In this document: positions 45,866 through 57,599 of the stretch, piece after piece
Layout: every line of letters begins with the position of its first letter
Position numbering within the stretch: position 1 is the first letter of the stretch
NCBI GenBank assembly: GCA_022559985.1
Contig: JAFJTR010000005.1
Location: forward strand, 780,712-844,711
Length of the DNA stretch: 64,000 bases
Origin: Parastagonospora avenae f. sp. tritici 18332-5
Taxonomy: Eukaryota > Ascomycota > Dothideomycetes > Pleosporales > Phaeosphaeriaceae
Direction of reading: 5' to 3'
The notes under the pieces: generated by a model
What the model saw: the letters and a program-made list of their open reading frames with translations, nothing else
Database searches by the model: none
What the model was told of the DNA's origin: nothing
Program-made: the position numbers and the translations under genes

Positions 45866-47219
45866 ATGTCTCCTACAACAACCACAACGCCAAAAGCGAG
45901 CATGGCACCATCTAGGGGACTGGGACTGTTACGGGCTCGACGGGGACTTTCTGCACGCTCACCCGCGGCATGCATTGGTGTTGGCGGCGCCAGGAACTTT
46001 GCCTCGTTCACAGAGACGCTGTCGGACCCGAAGAACAAGCTGCAGAGCTATATTTCCACCAGCAACGACCCGTACCTTAACCTTGCCATTGAGGATCACA
46101 TACTACGGAAGTCGCCGGCACACAGCACAGTCTTGTTCATGTACGTGAACAGGCCATGCGTAGTCATCGGCCGCAACCAGAACCCATGGACGGAGGTCAA
46201 TCTGGGCATTCTCCACGCAGCGCGACACGGCACCGCTCCAGACATGGAGACGGAGCCGCCAGGCATTGGCGCCGTCGACTTGGTGCGCCGTCGCTCCGGA
46301 GGCGGCACCGTCTTCCACGACGAGGGCAACCTTAATTGGAGTGTCACGTGCCCTCGCAGCGACTTTACGAGAGACAAGCATGCCGAGATGGTTGTCCGCG
46401 CCTTGCGCAAACTCAACGTCGACCGCGCCAGAGTCAACGAGCGCCACGACATTGTTCTCGACCAAGGCCACGAGAAGTTCCCCTCGGACCCTGAGGACAT
46501 GCACCGCACGCCCTACACCATCCCCGATGACGCGCTGCCCAAGCCGCTCAAGGTCTCTGGCTCTGCCTACAAGCTCACGCGCTTGAGGGCATTGCACCAT
46601 GCGACAACCTTGCTGAGCTCGCCCAACCTCCACATCATCCCACAGTACCTGCGATCTCCCGCGAAGAGACACATACAGGCAAAGGGCGTCGAGAGCGTGA
46701 GCTCACCTGTCGGCAACATTGGCTTGGACGTAAAGCCATTCCAACAACGCCTGCAGGAAGAATTTGCCAATACGTATGCCGCTGTTGGAGATGCGGAAGT
46801 AGTAGCGATCGTCGGCGCCGACCACCTCAAGGTTCCCGATATCAAGAAGGGTTACGACGAACTGCGCGTACGTATCTGCGAATGAGATCTTTCCAAGCAC
46901 AAGCTGACGGTCACAGACCGAAGAGTGGATGTGGTCACAAACACCACAGTTTGACCTTTTGCTCGACACGCCCGACGACATCGGCATCACCATGAACGTG
47001 CATCACGGCATTATCAAGAGCTTGGAACTCAAGCATTCTCGCCTGTCTCCTAGAACACAGGATGAGCTGCGGAAGGCTCTAGTTGAACGAAAGCTGCAGG
47101 ATATCCGCGAGTGGTCGATCTTCCTGCATAGTCAACTTGGAAAGCTGGACGACCGTACGTCAGGCATTGCGAGCCGTCTGGATGAACTCATGCCAGTGCC
47201 CAGGCTAGCTGATGCTTAG
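45866..47219 (+). CDS. AIM22: Lipoate-protein ligase A, mitochondrial
   Basis: Two exons (45866-46867, 46917-47219) encode about 434 aa. The N-terminus is Arg/Ala-rich (RGLGLLRARRGLSARSP), a mitochondrial presequence; the start may be the second ATG at 45902. The ligase core is clear: SNDPYLNLAIEDHIL, PCVVIGRNQNPWTEVN, the signature VRRRSGGGTVFHDEGNLNWS, and the Lys motif LKVSGSAYKLTR. The second exon supplies the C-terminal domain (TEEWMWSQTPQFD, HHGIIKSLEL). It attaches lipoate, or transfers lipoyl groups, to E2 and H proteins of mitochondrial dehydrogenases. Identity as the yeast AIM22 (LIP3) orthologue is based on these motifs. Confidence 0.92.
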
Positions 47220-48500
47220 GAGTGAGGCCCGACGTAGATGGGATACCTTCGTATCGAAGAGGTTCAGGAAAAGGCGCAAATGCTGCATCGTCTCGGCCCC
47301 GCTCTCGATCCTGGCCATCACCAAGCAGAATCTGCATGCAGGAGCCAAACATTAAGAGGCGGAATAACTTAGGAAACAAGGGCTGCTGCAGGTGATTGAT
47401 TGCAACCTCGCAATGTCTTCGTCGCTTTTGTGATGAAGTCTGAAATGCTGTCCAAGGATCGGCGTTTACATTCAGTACGTTGGGTGGCTCTGTACGCGAG
47501 ATAGTGGCTAGACGGACGAAGCCTCGCTTTTACAGGCTGAGGCATTCGAGACCTTGAAAAGAATCTCTTCGCGCATCTGAGCCGGACTGAGCACTGCAGG
47601 AATCAATATCTTTCCAGGCTTCGATTCCCCATCTATCATGACAGCAACACATGGCTGTGCAAACGTCGTTGACCCTATGTACACGCACCATGAGGACCTG
47701 TAAGCGGTGGCCTGGTCACCGGGGCCAAGGACGGCTCGCAGTGGACTCACATCGTCTGGTCGAGAAGCAGCAGTGTCGTGTCGGATCGGATAAGGATCCC
47801 CTGCCGTCGGCGGCCCCGAAGTCGATCTCAAAGTCTGGCTGACAATCCTTGATAATGTTGTCAAAGACTTCAAGCGACGCTTGCGAGGTCAGCATCGCTC
47901 CTTGTATGTCATCTCCCTTTAGCTCACAGTCCCATCTGTCATGGTGTCTGTCTCCTTCATTTCTCTTATATCCGTCTCTTTCAAGCCATCGTGTCCGCTT
48001 CGCGTTTTGGATTTGATCTTCAAGAGCTGTTTCCGCAACTTTTCCTTGTCGCTAGATGGTGTGGTTTCAGGTCTGAATTCGAAGACATGGTCAAGTATTG
48101 CTGTGTACATCCGTCGTTGCCAGGGCGGAGGCGCGGGAAAGTCAACGAACTTTTGCGGGCATAATGAAAGCTGCGTTGTGCTGTATCACTGGATCCCTTG
48201 GCCGCGGGGTTCCCTCGGGGTCCGCAGTTCGCCCATAGCTGTCGCGCTCGACCTGGCCTGTGTACTCGTCGTAGTATCGCGGAAAAGACGAGTTTTATGT
48301 GGCAACAAGGCGCGTATCCGTCTGCTCAGCTTCGCGGGGTGCACTACTGCTGAATGCCCCAAATCTCCCCACAGAAGTTTCGTAGAGTCCTTCGTCAGTT
48401 GGGGTGTAGTAGCGCAGCCGGTTGCCACGCCACATGCTCGTCGCTCTGAGAGCGCGCCATTGTAGATGAGAATAGTCTCAAGAAAGGTAGGGTGGGCGGT
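47220..48500. other. Region with a possible decayed gene on minus strand
   Basis: From an ATG at 48435 the minus strand reads MWRGNRLRYYTPTDEGLYET and stays protein-like for about 90 codons, broken by one TAA near 48297. Further down, 47873-47508 holds another open stretch (SPLRAVLGPGDQATAYRSSW, ending ASACKSEASSV). I could not join them by credible splicing. It may be a multi-exon gene I failed to model or a pseudogene. No family was recognised. Confidence 0.3.
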
Positions 48501-50112
48501 TGCTCTGCTGGGGAAGTTATACCTACTCTGACTAGTTACTCACAACGCCACTGCCTCCCTCTTCCTCTGTCTCTTATACCCATTCGTCGCGTTGCTGCAT
48601 CGCTCGGACATTCCGCGTGAATGATCGTGGCAGTGGTTGTGGCCGTGGAGGCTGCGAGATTGGAGAATGATTGGAGGCGGATGACCCATCGAGGGGCAGA
48701 GAGTATGTTCGATGCGTTTGTCTTGCCCTGTGAGAGCCGTGTGCTCTTTCAATGGGCATCAAGGGTAAGATTGTCTCAGTGTGGTATCTTACTTGAGTCT
48801 CGGCGGGCCCGCTTGCGGCGCTGGAGCTTCATGGCCTCTTGAAATAGTTTGTGAGGATGAGCAGGTGCAACTCCGAATACGCGCCTTTGGAGAGACAGAG
48901 GCTGAAGCTGAGCTTCGTCGATTGGGTGTGGGGGTGTAGCAGGAATGGTGTTTGACACCTCCCCAAGCTCTACAAATTGTGGGGTGCATGGACCCCAAAG
49001 AAATTACCGCCTCCGTTGCTCCAGATTGTATGCCCTCACCAGCTTCTACAGGCGGCACAGACACACTATGGTCTCATGGATCTGCACATGAGTACGGGAG
49101 AATCCATTGACCGGCGACGGCGATACAGTGTGTAGTCGGCTACCGCCGTTCAACGACAACTCTCTGAGCATCCAAAGCTCCACGCACCGGATAGAGCGAC
49201 AACAACAACAAGCCGTACGCCTAGAGAAGACCAGATGGTCATGAACTACGGCCACGCCCACCGCTTCGATTACATCAGCATCCTCAACATCACCCGCTGC
49301 CTCTATAGCGTCTATCTTAACCCAACCACCGAGTGCTCCCGAGCTTCGACGCTACTCCACCGCGGATCACAAGAAAAGATTGGGGGTCGCACATCGTTTC
49401 TCGAGACCTGAGTCAAAACACGCTGTCTGTGCAACTGGAGGCAGGTGTGTCAGAAGGCACAGAGCATGAGAAACTCGGGCTTTTCACGCGTACATTTAGA
49501 GCACGGTCAAGAAGTATGATCCGGGAAAGTGGGAATAACAGTGAGAAGATGTTGCGAGTTGGCTAGATTGGCAAATAGCTAGTCACAGTTAAGGCACTTG
49601 GGATGAGAGTATTCAAAGAGGGGGATTAGGCCAGGATATGACGAGGGGATACTAGTCGTGAATTGTTTCTACGGGAACACAGACCGTTCGTCATGTAGGG
49701 AAATGATTCCTTGCGTGTATAGTTAGACTGCGCGCACCCCTTAGAATATAATATGAACAAATTAGAGAATGACCTTTTCGCAGCAGTCGACCTCCACATG
49801 CCTAGCTACAGACGTCAATACCATAGACAAGGCACATGCGATCCACCAAAGAATCTTCGGGCGACCGTTGATGCTGGGCATGTTCCTGCCACTCCAATTG
49901 CCGCGGCTTAATTCCGAGCTCCACATCGACCCCACGTATCGCGCCCTGAATGTACTTCGTACGCGACACGCCTTACCAAGCACAAGAAGACTGACAAGCC
50001 GTTTGTCTATATTTTCTGGAAGCTGTCATTCCATCAGATATACATCACAAAGTACGCATCGCTCGCCACATTGGCATCAAACTTCCCGCTGATATAGGCT
50101 CCAGCGTATCGA
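48501..50112. other. Intergenic, nothing supported
   Basis: A minus-strand frame near 48958-48776 (LQRRKRARRDSS at its end) and plus-strand frames at 49333 and 49769 were examined, but none has a start codon, splice sites and domain together. Confidence 0.4.
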
Positions 50113-50609
50113 ATGCTCGCTCTCCGCCCTCTCTTTCGCAACATACCCCGTCGCACACACGTCCTCACACGCACAATGGCATCTGGCTCAGCGCCTCTGC
50201 AAGAATGGCTCGTCATCGTCCCCGACTTCAAAGGTGCACTGGACAAGCGCCTTGGAGCTAGGCCCAAGCATTTGGAAGGTCTGAAGAGTGATAGAGATGA
50301 TATGTGGTTATGGGGAGGTAGGCACTTTTCTCGCTTCAGTCTGCAGCCCTGGACGTCTGCCCTGTATGGATGATTAGAGATGAATCTGGACGTTGACGTG
50401 TGACCGCAGGTGCCATGCTCGAAGAGCCTATCAAAGAAGGCGACTCGGGCCCGCCAAAGATGAAGGGTAGTGCCATGTTGATCGGCGCGAAGACGAGGGA
50501 GGAAGTGATAGAGAGGCTGAAGAAGGACGTTTATGTGCAAGAGGGCGTTTGGGATGTTGAGAAGGTGGAAATCATTCCGTTCAAGAGTGCGCTTAGAAAG
50601 GCGCTGTAA
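50113..50609 (+). CDS. YCII-domain protein, possibly mitochondrial
   Basis: Two exons (50113-50317, 50410-50609) with a 92-nt intron encode about 134 aa. A basic, Arg-rich leader (RPLFRNIPRRTHVLTRT) precedes an in-frame second ATG (50176). The body reads QEWLVIVPDFKGALDKRLGARPKHLEGL and ends AREEVIERLKKD-like, WDVEKVEIIPFKSAL. This is the dimeric alpha-beta barrel pattern of YCII-related proteins, which relate to muconolactone isomerase. The conserved central His expected in the family is visible in RPKHLEG. The function of fungal members is unknown. Confidence 0.8.
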
Positions 50610-51049
50610 GAAGCAGTATGACATCAACGGGTATGGAAATGGCCTGAGATAATCACATTGCTTATGCTAAGTATCGAATCTCATCATGCCCTGCCTGGCA
50701 AATTTGCATGTTCGTTGTCCGTAATAACACCTTCTTTATCTTATGTCCAACTCTCACCGATCACTTGCACTTGCATGGTAAACCCCTTCATAAACCTTAG
50801 CATCTCTTGGGGGCATGCGAGCCGCGCATGGTCAAGGTTGATCATGACTATAAGTATAGCCATGAGAGGTAGTAGGAGAAGACATGTCAGTTATTGACTA
50901 CCAGTAGCCACGTTACAGGTTTTGTCGAATTACCGCTTATTTTGACTGGAGACCCTCGTATCGTGACTTTGTCCTCCTCTAGGGGTAGATATATAGTTTC
51001 ATTTTCGTGAAAGACAAGATGGCAGTCTTCGAGACTGACTTTTTAGTCC
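50610..51049. other. Convergent intergenic region
   Basis: 3' regions of the YCII gene and the deacetylase meet here. Nothing else was recognised. Confidence 0.5.
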
Positions 51050-51844
51050 TCAAGCTCCCTTTTCCGCCCGCTCTGCATCGAGTAACCCGGACACTGTAGT
51101 GACCGTATATCCCCTACTCTTTAAAACGGGCAACACCTTCCTCAACATTGGCACCGTCCAGCCTCTCCGATCATGGCAAATGACAATCGAGCCCGGGCGC
51201 ACCATGCTCAGGATATGTCGCGCGTTGATGCTCGGATACGATATCTGCGGATCGTGCGGATACACACTACCCAAAACCATATGATAACCCATGGCCTGGA
51301 CTTGCTGTCGCATATGGGTGCTGAAGAAGCCTGATCCCGGGCGGAAGAAGCGGTTTGGCGGTCGTTCTTTACCGAGCGATGTATATGTGGTGTTGATGTA
51401 GCCTTCGACCTCGATGAGCTGTTCAGACAGCTGTTGTGGCGAGAGGGAGCGTGATGGCTCATCGTGCATGGCATGGTTTCCAAGCTCATTTCCAGCTTCA
51501 ACAACGCGCTTCAAACTCTCTTCTCTTCCAGGAACTTGACCGCCAATAACGAAGAATGTTGCTTTTGTGTCATTATCTCGAAGCACATCAACAAGCTCCT
51601 GAGTAAAGTGAGATGGTGCATCGTCAATGGTCAGTGCAATGATTTTCTGCTTGAGTGGCACGTGCCATAGGATATCGGGCCAGCGATGTTGGAAGTACCG
51701 AATCAAGATGTTTGGCGGCTTATAGATGATATAGAAGGGTGTTATGAAGGCGAGGATTGTGACGAAGACGACGATCATGGTGTAGAGTCGGGTGCGACGC
51801 GCACGGCGACGGAAGGCAGGCAGGCGGAAGAGTCGGGGCAGCAT
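51050..51844 (-). CDS. Membrane-anchored polysaccharide deacetylase (NodB, CE4)
   Basis: A single exon encodes 264 aa. An Arg-rich start (RRRARRTRLYT) precedes one hydrophobic segment (MIVVFVTILAFITPFYIIY), giving a type II signal anchor with the catalytic part outside the cytosol. The NodB domain shows ALTIDDAPS (usual TFDDGP), TKATFFVIG, ELGNHAMHDEPSRSL (metal His residues), RFFRPGSGFFS and ICHDRRGW. It would remove acetyl groups from a cell-wall polymer such as chitin. It differs from the cytosolic NodB protein at 33455-34709 by its anchor and motifs. The motif change from DDGP to DDAP is seen in some fungal members, so activity is likely but not certain. Confidence 0.88.
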   Translation of the reverse strand: MLPRLFRLPAFRRRARRTRLYTMIVVFVTILAFITPFYIIYKPPNILIRYFQHRWPDILWHVPLKQKIIALTIDDAPSHFTQELVDVLRDNDTKATFFVIGGQVPGREESLKRVVEAGNELGNHAMHDEPSRSLSPQQLSEQLIEVEGYINTTYTSLGKERPPNRFFRPGSGFFSTHMRQQVQAMGYHMVLGSVYPHDPQISYPSINARHILSMVRPGSIVICHDRRGWTVPMLRKVLPVLKSRGYTVTTVSGLLDAERAEKGA

Positions 51845-52592
51845 TTCCTGCTGCTGGGGAGGGCCCGAGTGACAGTGGTCATAGCATCAGTATTGACCTT
51901 GGTCTAAATTGCTTCATTATGTGGCGTGGGCTGGTATCAGAAGTGCACCGAGGGCTGGGAGACGTAGGGAGCTGCAAGGCCACTGAATGTGGCTAGCGTC
52001 AGCGGCGCTAGTAGGTAGTCAATTTTCTTCTTCAGATACGAGACGTCTTCTTCTCCCTCACGAACTTGTCAACTCGACCCTGTACAACCACCAACTCGTT
52101 AGCTAGTTGTGGCTTTTTGGCATTGGTGCTATACCTTCAGCCTCGACCGCATAGATGCGATTGCATAGTAGCACACAACGTCAGAAGTATACCGCATGTC
52201 GGTATCAGATCAGCACAGGTAATGTATAACTGCACAGGAACCAATTTGTCACGCTTGCACGAATTCACCACCTTCGTTACAAGCCCTCTAAGAATGTTCC
52301 AAGACGGAAGTGAGCGTTTAATTGACCTGGCTGCCCAAGTTAGTGGCTCTTCAGGTCTCATTGCGTTCATACATGACAGTTGAGAGAAGCGATTTGATGA
52401 TTTCAATGCATTACAGAAGGATCCACATAAGAGATTCAAAGGCATCGTGATAGCATTGGGTATATGATGAATGGAAAGCCACGATGCGCATCCTGCCTTA
52501 GATCCAATAACGCCTTGCATGATGAGTCCGCGCAGCGCGTGCGCAAAGCTGCAGCAGTTTCGACCAGCGCAACATGTAGCACAAATCCAAAA
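51845..52592. other. Intergenic, nothing recognised
   Basis: Promoter side of the deacetylase and 3' side of the Ser-rich protein; no motif assigned. Confidence 0.45.
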
Positions 52593-53860
52593 TTAAGATG
52601 CGTTTCTGCCCTTGGACTTGTCGTCATGCGCTGCTGTGGTAGGGCTTGACGACTCATCGTCCTCGTCGCTTGCTTCCCTCGCGTCCTTGGCGTCCTTCCA
52701 ATCTGAACTGCGCCGGCTCACCTTGCCAGGACCCAACGGCTCTCTCGGGCTTGCGAGCGGGCTGGTGGGCGTGGCCCGGATGCTGCTGATACTATCTGTG
52801 CGGCCATGGCCGAGAAGCCCGCTCCGAATGCTGAGACCATCGGCATTCTGCTTGTTTGCGTAGTAGCTGTTGCGTTCGCTGGTGAGAACAGGAGCTGCCA
52901 CGCCGGAAGCGGAGTAGACGCTCGCGCGCTCTGCATTCGCAAAGGCGCCGACGTTGCTCGGCCTGTTCGAGGGCGAATATATGGCGTCGGCGTTTCCAGA
53001 GAGCACGCTCAGTGGTAGTGACTCGCGGCTGCCGCCGTAATGCGATGAGGGGGCAAGGGCGCGCACCGAGGCGTTGGTGTCGAGCGAGTTGCGGCGGCGG
53101 CGCTTGGACGACGAGGCGAGGGTCAAGATGGAGGCATTGTCGGTGAGGATGTTGTTTGCGGTTGCGCCCTGGTATGAGTTGGGCTGCTGCTGGGGAGCCA
53201 GGTGTGGCGGTATGGCCGAGGGCAGCGGCGAGTTGGAGGGGAACTGGTGGGAGAAGTGCACGGGGGTGCCGTTGGCAGTGGTCGGCGGGGCCTGTCCGGC
53301 ACCCAGCACGTGTGAGGGGGCGGTTGACTGGATCGTGGTCAGGGTGGTGGTGAGCGAGTGCTCGGAGCCGTTGGGGGACGAGAAGGTGCTGCCGCCGCCC
53401 ATCAGGTGGCTGTTGCCCGTGTCGGCCTTGGAGCGCGCCGAGTGCACCGTCTCGGGCATGGTGGCGACCGTGGGGGCCGTGGACCTGTTGCTGTTGGCGA
53501 GGGCGCGCTGCTGCTCCGAGGCGGCTTCCTCGACCGAGGTGAAGCTCTCCTTGGAACGCGCACGCGGCGTCTCGGGGGTGGAGAAGGAGAGGTGGGCGGG
53601 TGCGCTGGCGGTGACGACGCCCGACTCGGGGTAGGGGTTGTTCTTTGCGGCGGCCTTTTTGGCAGTCGCCTTCTTGCCATTGCCGGAGCCGCCGGGCGAG
53701 TCCGAGGACGAGGGCTTGAGGTTCGCGAGGCGCTTCATCCAGCCCGCGAAGGGCCGCTTGCGCGCATGGCGGTCTTCAGAGGGGCGCATCAGTGCTGGGG
53801 ACGGTGGTGTTGAGGCTGGGACATACCATGAGGCGGCGGTGCTGCTTGGGCCGTGGCCAT
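52593..53860 (-). CDS. Ser-rich protein of the 'polycystin cation channel' annotation group
   Basis: Two exons (53860-53827, 53773-52593) encode about 404 aa. Splicing gives MATAQAAPPPHDRHARKRPF followed by AGWMKRLANLK, which matches how these proteins begin; the long frame alone has no ATG. The body is low in complexity, rich in Ser/Asn/Pro, with conserved islands (SEHSLTTTLTTIQSTAPSH, NNILTDNASILTLASSSKRR, NSLDTNASVRALAPSS). Many fungal genomes label such proteins Ca2+-modulated nonselective cation channel polycystin. No membrane segment is visible, so that name is doubtful. A regulatory or signalling scaffold is as likely. It is divergent from MLH3. Confidence 0.75.
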
Positions 53861-54361
53861 GGTTGCGCGCCAAGTGGCTGCGCTGTGCGGTGAGTGCTAA
53901 GGTGAAGGGTCGAGGCCCGCGGCTGAGTGGCTGAGTGGTTGCACGTGGCGGGCTGACGTCGACGGCGACGCAGAGGAGGACAGTGTTACCCGTGGGAGGG
54001 AGAGGTATTGGCCGTGGGGGGGAGAGGCGTTGGCGTCGTGGGACGGATCGAGAGGGTTTGTTGCGCAACACAGTACCTTTGTATGTAGTCTATGTTTGGT
54101 GTTGAGGGTGAGGCGGGCTGGTTGGCGCAGGGAGGGTGCATGTGCATATCTCCGGCCGCTGGCCGCTGGACCCTTCCTCCTCCAAACTCTCTGGCGGGCC
54201 GAGGCCGCGTCCGACATGGATGCGCCACCACGAGCAAGCCAAGTCGCGATCGCACCTTCCAAAGTCAAGTCGTGATCGCACATTCTCACTGCAGCGGCGA
54301 TTGTTTTGTTGACTTGCCTGTGTCGAAACATGCTTACTACACCTGGCTCCACCACGGCGTC
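53861..54361. other. Divergent promoter between Ser-rich protein and MLH3
   Basis: About 500 bp with GC-rich stretches. The frames that cross it are shadows or 5' untranslated sequence. Confidence 0.5.
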
Positions 54362-57353
54362 ATGAGCCAAACATACACCCCCCAGAAGCCCTCCACCCGC
54401 ATCCTGCCTCTGCCCGACGACGTTGTCGCCCAGATCAAGTCCTCGACGGCGATTGTGTCGCTCACCGACGTAGTGCTGGAGCTGCTCAAGAACTCGCTTG
54501 ACGCCAGAGCCGCTAAGGTCGACGCTTCAGTCGACTTTGCCCGGGGCGCATGCACCGTAGAGGACGACGGCCTGGGCATTCCACCACTTGAATTCACAGA
54601 AGACGGCGGGCTGGGTAGGCGGTACTGTACGTATTCGGGCGGCTCGCAGTACATCTGCCCGTCACATGCACTAACAACACACATGTGCAGGCACCTCCAA
54701 ACACCATCCCTCCGAACCTCTTCTCGGTCGCCATGGCACCTTCCTCGCCTCCGTCGCTGCTGTGTCCCTCCTCTCCGTCACATCACGCCACCACCAGCAC
54801 CGCTCCCACAACTCTGTCACCTTTCACCACGCCAAGACTGTCCAGAGGCAGCTACCTGCAGAATCGCACCATCACATACATGAAAAGCACGGCACCCGCG
54901 TGACGGTCCGCAATCTGTTTGGAAACCTGCCTGTTCGTGTAAAACAGCGATCGAAAGCGGCCGAGCACAGAACCGAACACGACCGCCTATGGGAGAAGCT
55001 GAAATCGAGCGTCGCAGCCCTTCTGCTCAGCTGGGCTGGTACCGTGAGTCTACGAGTTCGAGATGCCGAAAACCGCATCTGCTTCGCCTTCAACACCTCC
55101 GGCTCGTGGCTAGCAACACGGGAGAAGGACTCGGCCAACTCACGCCCGCCATCACCGCATCTCACTTCGATGCTTGCCATCCTCACCCAGGCCAACTACA
55201 TCTCAGTGACCCAGTGGCCAACCTGGATACCCGTGTCAGCCTCCACGCCCTCGCTATCAGTCAAGGGCGTGATATCGCTCGAACCAGCACCCACCAAGAG
55301 CATTCAGTTCATCTCGCTCGGTATTCGGCCTTTGGCAGCTGATAGCGAAAACAATGAACTTTACAGTGAAGTGAATCGCCTGTTCAGACACTCAAGCTTC
55401 GGTATTGAGGAAGACTGTGTTGTGAGTGAGCACGATAAGGACCGTCGGCAATTGAAATTGAGGAAAGGCGTTGATAGATATCCAATGTTCCACCTTCGCA
55501 TCGCTTTGCGAAAAGGTACGCCAGCGAGTCGTGCAGAAGACGAACTTATCAGTGAAGAAATCAACCTCCAAGCCGTCGTCGAGGTCCTCGGCGCTATGGT
55601 TGTGCAATGGCTAAAAGCGCATCATTTTCGCCCCGTGTTAGCTCGTCCCAACCGAAAGGGTGCTGGCGCTTCAGCCAATGTCCCAGCGCTGTCGAGCGAA
55701 GATGGATCCACATCCTCAGGGTCGCGCCAAGTTTCATTGAGAGACCGCATGCGTCGCGTAGACTCAAGAGCAGCCAATCTCGACGCAAAGTCGACGCTTG
55801 TCAAAAAGAGAAAGCGATCGGGACCGTCGGAGCGTCATGACGAGAAGCCAACAAATCGAACTTTTGCAGAGTGGTCTCGAATCAAGAGTGGGAAGGCGGA
55901 CTTTTTCAGTATTCCTGCGACCTTGCAAAGAGCTGAAGTAAGGGCCGGTGCGATGACACAGCAAAAAGACAGTGGATTTGACAAGGGATTATCCCTGGTC
56001 GGTTTGAGCTCAGCAAGCAAGGCCGGATTTGACACGCAACCACTGGCCCAAGGTTCGTTGAGCATATCCACGTCAGGCCGATACGAATCTGTCGATGAGC
56101 CTGATCGTACCATTTCTGATAACGATAAGGTCGACGAATCTTTCGTCTGGGTTGACCCAACAAGCAAAAAGGCACACGTACTTAACGCTCGCATTGGCTG
56201 TGTGGTGCCGCTCTCACGTATCAGACCAGCTACTCATCCATTCACATCGCCGATAGTCATGCCGCACGCGTCTCCAAGACCGTTACTGCGGCTTGCTCCG
56301 AAGACCGCTGCTGTGGGACAGACGCCCTGGCTGGATGGGATACTTCAAACTTGGACTAACCCCGTCTTCCGAACGAACGAGCAGCGAATAGAGCAGATCT
56401 TGCCTCCAGACGACAAAGGGCACAACCACCACCAATGCTGTTCCGTGCCCAAGGATGCAACTCAATTTGCACATTCCCTCACGAAGATCAGGCTGTCAAA
56501 AGGAAGCCTCGCAAGCGCCGAGGTCCTGGCGCAAGTGGATAAGAAGTTCATTCTTGTCAAAATGAGAACTCGCGCAGTTGAAAGTCCTACACATGATGCT
56601 GCGAGGCCATTGCTGGTGTTGATTGACCAACATGCAGCAGATGAGCGGATCCGAGTAGAGGCTTTGTTACAAGAGCTTTGCTCTCCAACGGCTAAACAAT
56701 CCTTTGGCTACCACTCAAAGCTCGGTCACTATGCCTTGGTACGATCAGTCATGCTCGAGAATCCACCCAAGTTCACTGTTTCGCGACAAGAACGGCTGCA
56801 CTTCACCACATTTGCCGGTAGGTTTGCATCTTGGGGTATCCTCTTCGACTTTGTGGACTCTGCCATGAATCCTATCAAAATGGCTGCCTCCGAAGAACCG
56901 TCACGACTCCTCTGCGTAATGGCTTTGCCACCCAGCATTTCCGAGCGCTGCCAAGCGGATGCTCAGCTCCTGATTTCCTTCTTACGCTCTGCGCTCTGGA
57001 AATATGCGAACGATCCGAGCCTGTCAGCGGAAACTTTGCTGACTCATTCTGGTCAACCTTCAGACTGGATAGGACGCCTCGTCCACTGTCCAGAGGGTCT
57101 TGTTGACATCATTAACTCTCGTGCGTGTCGCTCGGCGATCATGTTCAATGATGAGCTTGACATGGATCGGTCGAGAGATCTTGTAAAAAGCTTGGCCAGA
57201 TGCGCATTCCCCTTTGTGTGCGCACATGGACGGCCTAGCATGGTGCCATTAGGAGAGATTGGGAGCTTCACGGATAGTACCCAAGCATTGTCTCCCGGCT
57301 TACAGCTAGACCGAAGCAATTTTGTACAAGCTTGGAAGCAATGGGCACATTGA
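54362..57353 (+). CDS. MLH3: DNA mismatch-repair protein MLH3
   Basis: Two exons (54362-54614, 54691-57353) encode about 971 aa. The N-terminal ATPase has ILPLPDDVVAQIKSSTAI, VVLELLKNSLDARA (GHKL motif I), VEDDGLGIPP (motif II) and GRHGTFLASVAAVSLLSV (motif III region). The weakly conserved middle is about 400 residues long. The C-terminal domain has VLIDQHAADERIRVEALLQE, the DQHA(x)2E(x)4E metal motif of the endonuclease-active MutL proteins, and ends with FPFVCAHGRPSMVPL. MLH3 pairs with MLH1 in mismatch repair and meiotic crossover resolution in the nucleus. The endonuclease motif without a PMS1-type N-terminus supports MLH3. All key residues appear intact. Confidence 0.9.
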
Positions 57354-57599
57354 ACAGAGACCAAGGTATGCACGCAGATCTTGCATATTCGCGAGTCTTA
57401 CATGTACCATGATTTCCATAGGACTACAGTTACAGCATGGGAATTGATACACATCGGTAAGCATTGCGGGAACTAACGGTCACGGTGTCGCCATACTCCT
57501 GATCCATCAACTTGAGCACATACATAAGATTCAGTCACGCGTTCCCACGTGGTATTGCTAGCTAGATTAAGGAATAAACATTAATCATGACCAAGTACT

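Noticed and set aside
48540..48958. Minus-strand stretch ending in LQRRKRARRDSS with a possible donor
   Set aside because: It begins with GTG, and no exon could be joined convincingly.
53074..53813. Long plus-strand frames (186 and 151 codons)
   Set aside because: Antisense shadows of the GC-rich Ser-rich gene on the minus strand.
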